The notes beneath the pieces were generated by a model that saw only the letters and a program-made list of their open reading frames with translations, did not search any database and was not told the DNA's origin. Below are positions 1 through 11,600 of a stretch of DNA of 64,000 bases, in pieces. The position numbers and the translations under genes are program-made. Every line of letters starts with the position of its first letter. Positions within the stretch are counted from its first letter, which is position 1. Source of the stretch: Cristatella mucedo (Eukaryota > Bryozoa > Phylactolaemata > Cristatellidae); assembly GCA_009760855.2 (NCBI GenBank), contig WPIO01000062.1:2383001-2447000 (forward strand), in the 5' to 3' direction.

Positions 1-364
1 TGCAGGGTCTCCAAAGGATTTTTTGAGATTTATACGAGGTATGGGTAAACAGATTCCGAAAACCTGGTGCTACGATGCTGAGCCTGGTGGGGGAGTAGAT
101 CTGATAGGTAGGCTGGCGCCAAAAATGAAGGAACCTGGAAGTGAGTGACAAAACCTTTACGTCGGTGTGTTGCTTTACTGGTAGCCAGTGCACGTCGTGG
201 AGAAGTGGTGTGATGTGGCAACTGCGATGCTCACGACAGACAAGCCTAGCTGCAGAGTTTTGCAGCAGCTGCAAGTGCCTGATTGCACAGGCCGGTAGGC
301 CAGCAAGCAGTGAGTTATAGAAGTTAAGGTGGGTCGCAAATGTATGGACCAACTTAGATGTGTA
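1..364 (-). mobile_element. LINE family A fragment, 3' coding part
   Basis: Read on the minus strand, this encodes the C-terminal region of the family-A ORF, with 'YLSDLLPHQA' and an arginine-rich stretch shared with the copies at 17008..17733 and 57035..57523. It is degraded by stops and frameshifts. The match stops near 364, exactly where the family sequence resumes on the same strand at about 3050, so the two are probably halves of one interrupted copy. The fragment runs off the left edge of the window. Confidence 0.85.
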
Positions 365-1850
365 TATCAATCAAGAGCACCAACCAGCAGGCCACTGGCA
401 TCAATGCCGTTAGCCATGCCAGTGACATAGACAGTATGATAAAATTCAGCAAGCATCCAGGCTCGGCTTTCTCATATGCCGAGACGAGTCACTACTTACC
501 TTAACACTGGAGTAAATGCAACGAAATTCCGGGTGTGCTTCAACGTGTGGCCATTGGATGTTCTTGCAAACCGTGTGGCCACTTTTTTACATCGCTCAGC
601 ACATACTCCACATGGAAAATCTGTGATTGGTCCCTGGATTCTTTTTCGAGCATACCATTTTACAAGTCTGTCCTGCTGCGCTTACCTGTGGACTGGTGAA
701 GGACCTCGAGGCTTTCGATGTACGCCAGCTATTATTAGCTTACCGGTAGCCAGAGTGAGAGCAAATTATCATCAGAGCCCATCAGTCCACTGTCTAATTA
801 AGCAATCCACTACAATCGACCAAAGATCAACCACAAATCGCATGCGTGAGACTCCATTTTGATTCCAAATATTTCAATACACTCTATTTACGGTGTGCCC
901 ACAACATTGCGAGGCATTGCACATGTGCTTCCTCATTGCATAGCAATGGGCTAGGTCTTTATCGTAATGTACTCTAATCTGTCAAAAACCACTTTAAATC
1001 CAACCGAAATCGACTGTGACTAGCTGCAATTTCAATTGCCTAATATAATACAGTGTTTCCAAAATACTTCTTATAGCTTGCACCGTTTTGCGAGTGCTTT
1101 TTCATGCAGTGCGCATTCATGGGCATGTGATGAGCACATGGACATATCGCAGGACGTGCTGATCGATTATTCAATAGTTATAAAATAAAGTTTAGCAGAA
1201 GCGTGTACAAAAATACCTGAAAGTTTCAGTGCCGGTAATTTGAGAATGCCGAACAAACAGAGGTCTTCCGAGGTACTGAGCACCGAACATATTTTCGTCA
1301 GGGTAGGATCCCGTATTTATAATAATAATATTATCAAGTCGTTTGTATATTGCCTTTAGAGAACCACGTACAAGTGCTTTACAACTTGCTTCAAAAGAAT
1401 CAATAACCAACGAGTGACGGCATGGGTGGTATGAAGCATTCAAAGCTAGCACCATGCTTTGGACAGCATGCTAAATCGAACATGAAGGCATTCGTGGCCA
1501 CCAGTTGGTCGTAGCTCTGGCCACTATCCTGCACTGAATAATGCGCAGGTAAAGTGTAGGTGGTGCATGAGCATAGTAGAAGAGGTCGGAAAGGTCGGTT
1601 GGTGTAGTCAGGTCAACCGACCTGCAAGGCAGAGGATTTTGATTCGATTCGATACTGTATAGAGGACTATTGAAGCTCAGATAAGAAAATATGCACTAGC
1701 ACGCTGGTTGGAATGCTCGTCCTACTAAACTAATGAGTATCCACGTGTGAACAATGTGCTCACACCAGAGAAAGTCTGCATCCAGCAAATGACTCTAAGC
1801 AGATTATTTTCGTCATTGACCAAAAGTTTTTCAAATGGAACCCATTTCAT
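365..1850. other. Unassigned DNA inside the split LINE copy
   Basis: No recognisable gene. Open frames at 476..862 (+) and 1192..1455 (-) show no family signature and contain no known motif. The stretch lies between the two halves of a minus-strand LINE A copy and upstream of a plus-strand LINE A copy, so it may be inserted DNA or an unrecognised 5' part of an element. Confidence 0.5.
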
Positions 1851-1977
1851 ACAATGCCACTGCTTAGTCACCAAACCTTTGGTTCATATGCTCCCAAAGC
1901 CTGGAACTTGTTCCCGACTGATGTTGCAACATCCCCTGCCACGATGACATTTGAAAAGAAGCTTAACAGTCTTTTGA
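1851..1977 (+). mobile_element. LINE fragment, end of ORF2-like coding region
   Basis: A plus-strand stretch translates to 'SYAPKAWN' followed by a short degenerate C-terminus. This matches the 'SSYAPKAWNSLPT' motif near the end of the LINE A ORF. It abuts the endonuclease fragment that starts near 1979, so it is a separate truncated copy rather than part of the same reading order. Confidence 0.6.
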
Positions 1978-1978
1978 A

Positions 1979-3049
1979 TTGATCGCCTTGGTCTCACCCA
2001 AAAACAAGCAACCAATGGTGGCAGTAGTCTATCGCCAACCAGGTACCAAATCCTCCTTTATCTCAGATTTCTCCGATCTCATTTCGATTCTGTGTGCTAG
2101 AAATCGATCCTTCCTCGTTATTGGCGATTTCAACGTTCACTTTAATAACTTATCTGACGCCTTCAGCACTGAATTTCGTGCATTGACTGACTCGGACTGA
2201 CTAGGTGTCATATTCCAAAGCGACCTCTCGTTAGACGACCACATCAGCTCCACAGTCAAATCTGCCTATTTTCAGCTTCATAACATTGCTAAAATTCGGG
2301 CTTGTTTAGATAAGGATACCACGTCCAAGTTGGTCCATGCATTCGTGACATCCCGTCTCGACTTCTGCAACTCACTGCATACTGGCCTACCAGCATGTGC
2401 GATCAGGCGATTACAGCTGGTGCAAAACTCTGCAGCTAGGCTTGTCTGTCGTGAGCATCGCAGTTGCCACATCACACCACTTCTCGCCGACCTGCACTGG
2501 CTCCCAGTCAAGCAACGGATTGACTTCAAGGTTTTGTTGCTCACTGTGAGGTCACTTCATTCTTTGGCTCCAGCCTGTGTCTCAGATCTACTCCCCCACC
2601 AGGCCAAGCATCGTACCACCCACTTTTCGGAATCCAACAGTCTAGAAATACCTCATACAAACCTTAAATCCTTTGGAGACCGTGCATTTAGTTCATATGC
2701 TCCCAAAGCCTGGAACTCCCTCCCGACCTGCGTCAGAACATCCCCTGACCTGACCACATTTAAAAGAAACTTAAAAACACACCTATTTAGGACAGCATTT
2801 AGTGGGTCCCTGTGATTCGTCCTTGATGTGCTTATGCATGCTGACACTGTGCATGCTGCCACTAACCACATTTGCATGCTGACCCTGTGCATGTCACCCC
2901 TAACCATATTATTCATTTTTTTTTTTTTTCAAGCATGATTTTGCTTACTATTCTATTGCATATCACTTTGCAGCAAATGTAAAGCGCCTAGAAAGAGATT
3001 AAGTTCTCTGAGGGCGCTTTATCAAGTGCAATATTATTATTATTATTAT
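1979..3049 (+). mobile_element. LINE family A copy, internally deleted
   Basis: The 5' part (about 1979..2197) encodes endonuclease-like sequence with 'AVVYRQPG' and 'FLVIGDFNVHF', motifs of the exonuclease-endonuclease-phosphatase domain of non-LTR elements. At 2198-2200 there is a TGA. The next codons, in the same frame, jump straight to the C-terminal region (ORF 2330..2815, ending 'RTAFSGSL'). The entire reverse transcriptase core is missing. The 3' UTR follows, then a tail of GCGCC / AGAGA / TCTCT / GGCGC stem halves and (ATT)n ending at about 3049. Confidence 0.88.
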
Positions 3050-4048
3050 GTGGTATCCTTATCTAGACAAGTCCGAATTTTAGCAATGTTGTGTAGCTGA
3101 AAGTAGGCAGACTTAATTGTGGTGCTGATGTGGTCATCTAATGAAAGGTCACTTAGGAACATGACACCTATATTTCGTGCAGATTCAACTGGAGATATGG
3201 TGGCAGAGCTGATTTTGAGTGTTAGCCGTTCAAATTTCTGAATCACACTTGGTTTTCCCATAACTACTAAGTTGGTTTCATCATTCAATTCAAGAAAACG
3301 TGGTGCCATTTATATGCAGACGCCATCAATGCATGCAGCAAGGGAGTTGAGAGAATTCGACGTGCTTGAGGGCTGGGATGGATCAAAGCAAATGTACAAC
3401 TGAGTGTCATCCGCATAGAAGTGAAAGCCTAGATTGTGCTTGGTAATCACATCGGCAAGAGGGAAATTATAAACCGTGAAAAGAACAGGATAAAGCACGG
3501 ATGCCTGAGGTACCCCATATTTCAGAGGTTCTTCCTTGGATGATCTTTATCTGTTTACATCAATACTCTGGAGTCTCTCACTTAGATAGGAACTGAACCA
3601 TTCCAATGCAGTGCCAGTGATGCCCAGGTGACATGAGAGGCCGTCAAGATGGATTTCGTGATCGATAGTGTCAAAAACTGCCGAAAGACTGCAGAAAAAA
3701 CAAGCAGAGACTCTGCCCCAGACTGCATTAGTAAGTAGGTCGTTATATACCAGAAACAATGCTGACTCTATGGAGTGATTAGCTCTAAAACTAGACTGGA
3801 AATTACTAGCAAGATCTGAAGTTTCAATATATGAGTTCAGCTGGTCTGTCACGACTTGTTCCGGTGTCTTTGATATGAATAATAGAAGGTAGACTGGGTG
3901 GAAGTTGATTAAGTTCTCTTGGTCTAGTGTTGCTTTCTTGGGTAGTTGCCTGACTACAGCCTTTTTGAGAGGTGTTGGGACATGACCTGAGGTTCATCAC
4001 ATTAATGATGTTAGTTATGCTGGGTGTATCTTTCTTCAGATCATGCAA
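3050..4048 (-). mobile_element. LINE family A reverse transcriptase fragment
   Basis: On the minus strand, broken frames at 3547..3852, 3310..3498 and 3046..3309 carry in order 'FDTIDHEI', 'YADDTQLYI' and 'DLSLDDHIS', the RT fingers, catalytic YADD box and thumb side of a CR1/L2-type LINE. Stops and a frameshift separate the pieces, so it cannot make protein. Its 3' neighbour sequence is at 1..364, which implies a 2.7-kb interruption. Confidence 0.88.
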
Positions 4049-4105
4049 GCAACAGATAACTACGTAAGCATGCCTCTTGACCTGAGCCTGGCTTGTGTGT
4101 TTCAG

Positions 4106-4461
4106 CCACGCATCAGATCAGGGCTTTGAAGGTGCTCACCGACGGCAGCCTGATTGTTGCTACCAGCCTTGGCTATGTAGCTGTGGTGGATGCACTGACT
4201 TTTGGTCCTGTTACTTGCTTTGTGCCTTACGGGAGTGACAGCCACATCCTTCGAGATGTCATTGCACTGCCGATCGACCGGACGGCCACTTCGGGCCAGT
4301 TTGCCCTTTACGGCAAGCAACATTTAATTACGTTCGGGCACAACTACAGGAGCGTGATGCCAAATCAGGACGCCACTAAGCAGAAGGCTACTCCGTCAGA
4401 GCACCAAGAGAACACCGTTTGTCTGCTGTCGTGGGCGGTCGGCAAGTGGAAAGACTCCTGA
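4106..4461 (+). CDS. Probable last exon of an unidentified beta-propeller-like protein
   Basis: A pyrimidine-rich tract ending in TTTCAG at 4101-4105 is followed by an open frame of about 118 codons that stops at 4461. The protein has alternating hydrophobic strands ('RALKVLTDGSLIVATS', 'YVAVVDALTFGPV', 'LLSWAVGKW') as in WD40 or WD-like blades, and it ends shortly after 'VGKWKDS'. No ATG suits a start, so this should be the terminal exon of a plus-strand gene whose other exons lie left of the window. C-terminal propellers of RhoGEF (ARHGEF10/17-like) or LRRK proteins are candidates from general character only; I cannot assign the family. Codon usage looks clean compared with the decayed LINEs around it. 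Confidence 0.5.
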
Positions 4462-5082
4462 TTGCCCAACTCATCAGATGCATTGCTGCAGCTTCTGAAG
4501 GTGTGCTGCAAGCTTTCTCCAAGTTGCAAGTATTGCTCATCAGGCACCATTCCAAATACAGTTGATAAGAAGTTCATATTCTGCTTAAATGCGCAGAGAT
4601 GAAGGAACAGAAGTATGTATCGAGTACCTACGAATAATGTATGAGTCAGATAACTGTAATGCACTTTGTGTATAAACCTGCACACGGTAAATTTATTAAC
4701 GTTGACATTTTTCAGGGTCTCATTAATTCGTCAGAGGTAAATGGTAGCCCTCATATTTTACGCCAATATTTTCCGATAAAAAATTACAGCAGGTAGTATA
4801 TGTGCTGCAGCTTTAAAGGCAGGTGGCAGTTATGGGCTTCTCGGAGCTAGATAAAACAGTTGTATCACAATAAGTTTCGTTTGAAAACGGCCTTGTCTTT
4901 TTCGGAAATAGACCCGTATTTGTACGCCTTTGTTGTTGCTCAACTGTGTTATTGCGTCTTAAAACATGAAAAAGACTGCAGATGGTGACCAGAAGTTGCT
5001 GATCAGTTTGCAGCCTCATCTTGCAGCTCTGGGCGCAGACGCTCCATGCGCAGAAAAAATTCATGCAGACGTTTGTGAGCAG
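4462..5082. other. 3' flank of the plus-strand exon
   Basis: AT-rich sequence with no supported gene or repeat. It probably contains the 3' UTR of the exon ending at 4461. I do not see a canonical AATAAA close to the stop. Confidence 0.4.
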
Positions 5083-5262
5083 TGATGGCTCACTAGGTAA
5101 AGCGGTTGCTTTTCACTATCTCGGTCCCGAGGTCCTGGGTTCTCGAATCCTGTGGTGGGCGATCTTTTATTGCTGCTGCAAGCGGTGGTGATAGCCGTAA
5201 AGGCTCTTCTGTCGCTACACGAAAGAGGCGGTTTAATGAGCTATTATCTATTTATAAAAAGG
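5083..5262 (+). mobile_element. SINE family A copy
   Basis: The tRNA-like head has an A-box-like 'TGGCTCACTAGG' and a B-box-like 'GGTTCTCGAATCC'. The family body follows ('GCAAGCGGTGGTGATAGCC', 'GGCTCTTCTGTCGC') and a short tail. Other copies are at 22386, 29157, 33702 and 53484. It is not a working tRNA gene because the acceptor stem does not close. Confidence 0.85.
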
Positions 5263-5542
5263 GGACATCCTGAAATGAAACTGAATGTTAAAACGTTGAT
5301 CTCAGTTGATCCTTGGATTCTTGCTCTTGGAAAAATAATACTTTTCACTGCTTATCGTTTATTAATGCTACATTGGTCGTCTTTGCATGGGTGCACTAAC
5401 TTAAATGGCACAGAATTGATTCCATAATAATAGAAGTCGTGCGACGTTCGAATGAACCCACTGTCTAAATGCCTACGTTTCATGGCTACCGGTACTTTGC
5501 ATTACGATAGAGCCAACTGTTCATCATGCTCTCAAGCTCATT

Positions 5543-5718
5543 ATTAAAAAAATACTAGCTGATTTAACAGCCTCTTTTTTAAAAACGACACAAGAGCCTT
5601 AAAGACTATCACCACTGCTTGCAGTGGCAATAAAGGAGCACCCACACAGGATTTGCACCCACGACTTCGGGGCCGATGTCGTACAAAGCAACCGGCTTAC
5701 CTATTGAGCCATCTATGA
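5543..5718 (-). mobile_element. SINE family A copy
   Basis: Reverse-strand copy with the body 'GCAAGCAGTGGTGATAG' and a degraded tRNA head. The B-box region reads GGGTGCAAATCC on the minus strand. It lies 280 bp from the plus-strand copy at 5083, making a loose inverted pair. Confidence 0.8.
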
Positions 5719-5729
5719 TCACTTGTTTG

Positions 5730-7090
5730 CACTTCGTCACAATATTAATTTTATGTTTGTTCCTATGTAGCATAAGTTTGCAATTGCTCATCCCTAGAAA
5801 GTATAGAAAATAGCCATTACTTTCCAAAAACTTCACTTTTGTGAGCTGAACAGAGTTAAATCATAATTGTGCTTATTTTTTCAAAAGTTGCAAATGTGGC
5901 CATGCCCAAAAGTCTCGTATTAAGTAATCAATTCATATATTTGTATAAAGTATATGTTATGTAGTGAACAAAAAACGTAAAACGGTTCAGTATTTTTTAT
6001 GATTTCATCTTTATTGCGGATCACCCAAAAATCGTTTGTGGGCGGTATTGGATCAGTTCTATGCATTAGTACATTACAACCATTAATACCTCCTTATTTA
6101 TATTTTCGAGAAATAGAAATAGTGGAAATACAAGATCCTAAAGCTCGCGAGTTTAGTTTAATTCGAGCTGCCTCTGGATACATTCTTGCATTTTCCTGAA
6201 ATGGCATCAATAGGCGTCAAGCATCCGGCAGAGAAATTTTCCTTGACAAATTTATCAAGACGGTGGTAAAAGAAAATGATGTCGTGGGAGCATTAATTTA
6301 GTACCCTCGCTTCGTACGGCTCATTCGGTGCACCTCTAAGGCGATGACAACGGTGTCGAGACCTTGCCTATGATGAGTTATGCTGCGAAGTCAATCGAGA
6401 CTTCAATCACGGCATTCCTTCTGGGTCTCCGAGCTGGTTTTACCAAGTTGTCCTGCTATCTCCCCATTTGAACAGTGGGGTCCACTATGCTCACTACCTA
6501 CCAGTGCCTGGACTGGCCTTTCCAGACCAAGTATCCCTGGAGAGCAAAAATGTCGAGTGGACTGAGCCACTAGTGGACTCTCGCGTAAGGTGCTCATGCC
6601 GCAACTGCCCATCAAACTGGGTCTCGTGAAAATGCAGCTCTGTCCCAGCTCTGGATAACGAGTTCACAGTCAAGTATCTCCAAGTCTGAGGCACATGCCT
6701 AATCCGGCATCTTTGTGGTGCCAAGATACAAAAAGTAATTGAGCGAAATGATTTACCTAAGAAGCTCACAAGTAAGGAGGGAGCAGCTTTATTGCAGTGG
6801 TTTGGGACCTCGTGGGCAGTCAAAAGATGGAAAAATATGTAGAGTAGGCTCACGCTAGGCTGAAGAACTACTGCACCATGGGCTGCAGGATGTCTTTATC
6901 CTTGATGCCCATCTTGACATATTTAAGGAGAATACGATCGAAAACTCGGAGGAGCAAGGCAGGCACTTCTGCCAAGATTTAGTGTACTTGGAAAGCCAGC
7001 TGCTACCAAGGACAATAAAGAGAACGTTTTGTATAGCTTCAGCTCGAGAACATGTTAGGTTAATTTTCATCTAATTAAACGTGATTCAAA
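5730..7090. other. Intergenic stretch without recognised gene
   Basis: AT-rich to moderate GC. It contains short open frames (5999..6199 +, 6380..6565 +, 6494..6853 -) without motifs, splice context or similarity I can recognise. Confidence 0.4.
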
Positions 7091-7096
7091 CAATTG

Positions 7097-7238
7097 CCGA
7101 GCTGGTTTGGTTTAGTGGTTAAGGTGCCCGCCCCGACCAAGGTCTGACTGAGGTCGTGGGCTCGAGCCCCGAGGCATATGTGAAGCGCCTGAATAGAGAT
7201 TAAGTTCTCTTGGGGCGCTACACAAATGAATTATATTT
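7097..7238 (+). mobile_element. SINE family B copy with LINE-like tail
   Basis: The head has an A-box-like 'TGGTTTAGTGGTTAAGG' and a B-box-like 'GGGCTCGAGCCCC'. The body switches to 'AAGCGCCTGAATAGAGATTAAG' halves and then GGGGCGCT, the same double-stem tail as LINE family A (for example near 2975-3035). This is the classic architecture of a tRNA SINE that borrows a LINE tail. Confidence 0.87.
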
Positions 7239-8143
7239 TTTTAATTCAGCGCAGCAAATTCTTCCAGTTTTATTGGCAATATGTAAATTTTAAATAAATC
7301 AATGCCGTGTTAAAAAAACGATGGGAAATAATGGCAATGATCTGCACATTTGAGGCACAACCTCTTGCAAAAGAAAACTACATGGGACAAAAAATATGTT
7401 CCACTGTTATTTAACCGCCCTGTGAGTAGTAGTAGAACAGGTGCTGCCTGCTACACGATGCTGTCTGTGGAACTTCAGGTTTTCAAGATACTGGACACAC
7501 AGTTTCGGTGATGAAGCAAAGCGGCGCGGGTCGGCAACCCATAGCAGCGTTGAAAACCTTGCAGAGATCCAAGTATGGCCCATTCTTAGAGAGTGCTGAG
7601 TGTGAACCCCCCTCCCAGCTGTCGCAGCAGCCCTACAGCAGTTGCCAAGCAAGAATTTTATGGTGACAAATGGTTCTACGTCAGCTATCCCGAGCTCAAC
7701 TATCCATGACCAAGGAAAAGCAGCTTCATCATAGGTCTCTACTAACCAAACCAGCCCGACAGTCAGTACATGCACGTGGGGCGATTCAGTGGTTCTTGCG
7801 AGTCGCTCGGTTTCATTCCCTTATCGAGAGCATCGTGTAGCGAGCACCCGCTGAATGTAACGCGCAGCACAGGAGGAGTTTTCTTTCGTCGTTCGCTCTC
7901 TCAGCGAAGACCATTTAATCATCTGCAAAAGCGCAGAGGCAACGACAGACAACATAGCCTGGTTGCATCCTTGTTCGAGACTGCAAAATCGGCTAAGAGG
8001 CACATATGCACTACAACAGATTGAGAGATGATGGATGCACACGGTGCATGATTACTGCTATTAGAAAAAAGGATCCACGACATCCAGTAAATTATGTAGT
8101 AAATTATGGCGCAGCACGAACACGGGGGCAAAAGGATCGTTGC
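7239..8143. other. 3' flank / UTR of the acyltransferase gene
   Basis: Downstream of the stop codon at 8144-8146 on the minus strand, so it should include the 3' UTR. No ORF is supported. A TTTATT (AATAAA on the minus strand) occurs near 7268 and is a possible but unproven polyadenylation signal. Confidence 0.35.
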
Positions 8144-8625
8144 TCAATTATGCCAGCCAAGCAAATATGACTGCAAAAAATCAAACCCATTAAAGAACTT
8201 GGTGCAGGCTAAGAAAAAAAGGCACACCACGAGTGCATAGCAGCGTGCAAACGTAGAGGTGACGATCACGGTCACACAGAGCATAACGAATACTAGCCAA
8301 TACACGAGCGCCACCACGAGCCACGCCGAGCTGGCACAGCTCGAGTGCTCTTGATGCGCCAGCAGCCGATTAGCTGCCGTGACCGGCGAGGTGGCAGCAT
8401 GTGGCGATTTTGAGGCCGCATAGAATTCTTCCAGATTCGACTCCTTTTCATCCCAGCGTTTCTGGCACCAGTCCTGCGCCGAGCTGCCGGCGTCGGCTCC
8501 TAGGGAGCGCATATCGTGCTCGGTGACAGCATAGACGATCTCTTCCGGGAATTCACCGCGGGCAATCGCTGCTTCGTCATGCGGTATGTTGAATGGGTAG
8601 CCAACTGTCACGTCGTAGATCTTGC
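8144..8625 (-). CDS. LCLAT1: LCLAT1-like exon 5 (terminal)
   Basis: Follows acceptor TTTGCAG (minus strand), enters with two bases completing a Gly codon, and reads 'GKIYDVTVGYPFNIPHDEAA'. A 'CQKRWDEKE' motif and two transmembrane-like segments come next. It stops with TGA at 8146-8144. The C-terminal tail is lineage-specific in sequence, but its two-helix layout matches the family. Confidence 0.93.
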
Positions 8626-11600
8626 CTGCAAAGCCATCTACAAACGGTTGAGCAAAAATACGGCAGTCATACCACGCACACGGTGCATGAATGAGATCAA
8701 AGCATGCAGCCATGTTTGGCTGTTAAGCAACGGACTAGCTGCTTTTGATGATGGCGATGATGTCATATGCACGGCAACTGGAAATCTAATTCCACACGGG
8801 GTGGAGTTACAATACACAAGCATCCCCATCTCACAAGCAGCCAGTACTACAGCTGCAACGTACACTACTGCTGAATGCAACAGCATAGTTAGGTCACACG
8901 TGCATCATGCGTGCATCGTGCGTCATCATGCACATCTATCTGTAGGCATTCAAATGCACTCGGTGCTACTGAATTCCATGACGAGTTGACTAAAACACTA
9001 AAGAGCCAGAATGAGACTGCAGTGCAATAAAACAGACCAAAAAAGAGACTAGCATGAGCCAATATGGTGGTGCTGTCAGTTGGTCAACGTGCATAGACTT
9101 TGCCACCACACGGATTCCATGGCGACTGCCCAAAATGGGGTAAAGAGGCTAACGGCTAGTGGAGTTCCAAAAAGATCTTGCTTCAGAGCCTACATGCCGA
9201 GATGTTATCCATTTGTTTTGAGGGTGTAGGTGATTTGCCTGGCAGCCAGGGTCAACGTTCAACTTTGCTCAACTTCCACTAGAGCAGCTTCACCTTTATC
9301 CCGACGCCTCGACCTAGGCGGTCTGGTGTGACTTGTGCTTCTTCTTTAAATGTAAAGCACTCCATATGGCACACACAATCACAGTTTGACCGATGGGCAC
9401 TCCAAACATGGCTCCACACCTCTGGTGGCCTGCACCCGTTCTGAAGAGCTGCTTTCCTAATAGAGTGGAAGCATTGAGGTGCACCCACGTGCAAAGCCAG
9501 TTCTTCGTGGGAGGATTTCATTCAGCAAGCAAGTCAAAGATTTGATGGGCTGATGAATCTAAACAGATCGTGCTAGAGCAGAATCAACTGTACACGTACA
9601 TGATCCCTCTCTCTCTTTCCCTCTGTCCATCTCTCTGTCTCTCTCCCTCTGTCTCTCAGCACTCGAAATACATTACCTCGACTCAGCTCCTCAACGATGT
9701 ACTTGAAGCCAGTGGTCCGAGGTTGAAGGACGTAGTTATATTGCTTCAAACCATTGCTGGCAGCATATTCTTTGCTTCGGGCACATGACTTGGGATTATA
9801 GTCAGTGCCCTCAGGAAATATGAACACCTATAATGGCACATCCACGATGCAAACACTGGGTTCACTGACATATTGCTGGTCACAAACATGAACTACAGCT
9901 ATCAATGTGGGATAATTTAGGTATTGTCGTTTGTCTCAGTAGATTAGGATTGACAACTAAGTACTCAAGATGGCCACACAATGAGTCGAAGAGAGGCACA
10001 AAGAACACGGCTGTTTCTCACAGCCTTTGCTGGGTCCTGGTGAGTTGTCCTTTACGTGCTCATGCTCATCTCATGCTTATGCTAATAGCGACACAGTGCA
10101 TGTTACCACTAACCCTACTGTGCTTGCTGACACTGCGCATGTTACCACTAACCATTTGATCACGCTTCGTTTACAGTACATGCAAAGAGCCTAGAAAGAG
10201 ATTAAGTTCCCTGAGGGTGCTATATAAATGTATTCTTACTATTAGTAGTAGCACTATTAAAACTGGAACTGGAGAAGGATCTCGGTGCAAAAGGCAGGTC
10301 TATTCCTAGCAGCATCAAGCTAACACAAGCATCAGGTCCAAGCTGATATGTCATAGCGCAGCAATTCAGGCCGACGAGGCAGAGCACAAGCAGCCGCGTG
10401 CTTCCGAAGACAGAAGGGGGTGGTGGGGGGGGCACGAGAACAGCCGACGATACCTACTTTGACTGCACCTCCGAGCTTCCTTAAGTACCCTAGCATATCT
10501 CTAAGAATGACTTCGTCTTCCTGCCATTTTCTCTTGAGGAAAATGTAGGCACCACACTGCATGGCCCAGCCTGAAGTAAGAGGCGGGTGCAAAAGCTGAG
10601 CACGCAATGGACGCAAGTGACTCCATGAAAAGGTGAACATGCACTACTCTGCCTACGGCAGAGGTCAGGCTGGCTCAGGCCCTTCGCTGTTCAGTGCTAA
10701 AGGCGCAGTCCCCCATGCCAATACTCTACCAATGCTGGTCATCGCGAGACCAATGCTCATGAGGCACAAGCTTTTGCTGCTTGGTTAGTGAGCATTCACA
10801 GCGACTCGCTGCATTCGTCAGCCATTCCTTCGAGGCTGCAGAATGAGTGCATGCATTGTGATGCATTCTGGTCGTAATCCTGCGGCCAGTGTGTAAGGCT
10901 CGGTGCCTTACGCGCCGCTCGGGGATGGGAAGCAGCTTGCGCTTGGATCATGCACCACCCGACATGCACTTACCGTCTTTGGCGACATGCCCTAGCTAAG
11001 TAAATCGCTGAAGCATAAGGGCCGCTTTGACAGGACAACCGGATGTGATCGGTGCCACGCAAGGATGGGCAAGAGTGCAAAACGGTGGAGCACGTGGAGC
11101 CAAGTTGCCGGCAGCGCCATCGCCGAGAGCATTTTAGGATGATGCATCACATGCAAATCCACGAGATCGGGTGTCCAGATAGAGCACCTGATCACAGAGA
11201 GCAACAGAGAGCAGTTACCAAATATTAGCAACGCACTAGCATGCAGCAAGCCGTGAATGACATTCTATGTGGCAACGATGACCGGAATTCCACGGCCCTA
11301 GCTCTGCTAGATCTGTCAGCTGCCTTCGACATCATTGATCACGATGTTCTACTTGTACGATTGAGAACAACGATCGGTCTGGAAGACGGGCGTGGTTCAA
11401 ATCGTACTTGTCTGATCGTGTTCAATCCGTGTCGTGTGGGGTCAGGTCTCACACACGAGACGGATCACCTGTGGAGTCCATCAAGGGTCTGCCCTTGCTG
11501 TTCTCCATTTATACTCAACCTCTGGGAAAAGTGATTAAGGCCCATGGAATAGGATATCACTTTTATGCTGACGATACTCAGCTGTATTTGTCATTCAAAC

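Noticed and set aside
476-862. 128-codon plus-strand open frame near the left edge
   Set aside because: No recognisable domain; surrounded by LINE fragments; probably chance.
5999-6199. 66-codon plus frame
   Set aside because: Too short and without motif; nothing around it supports an exon.
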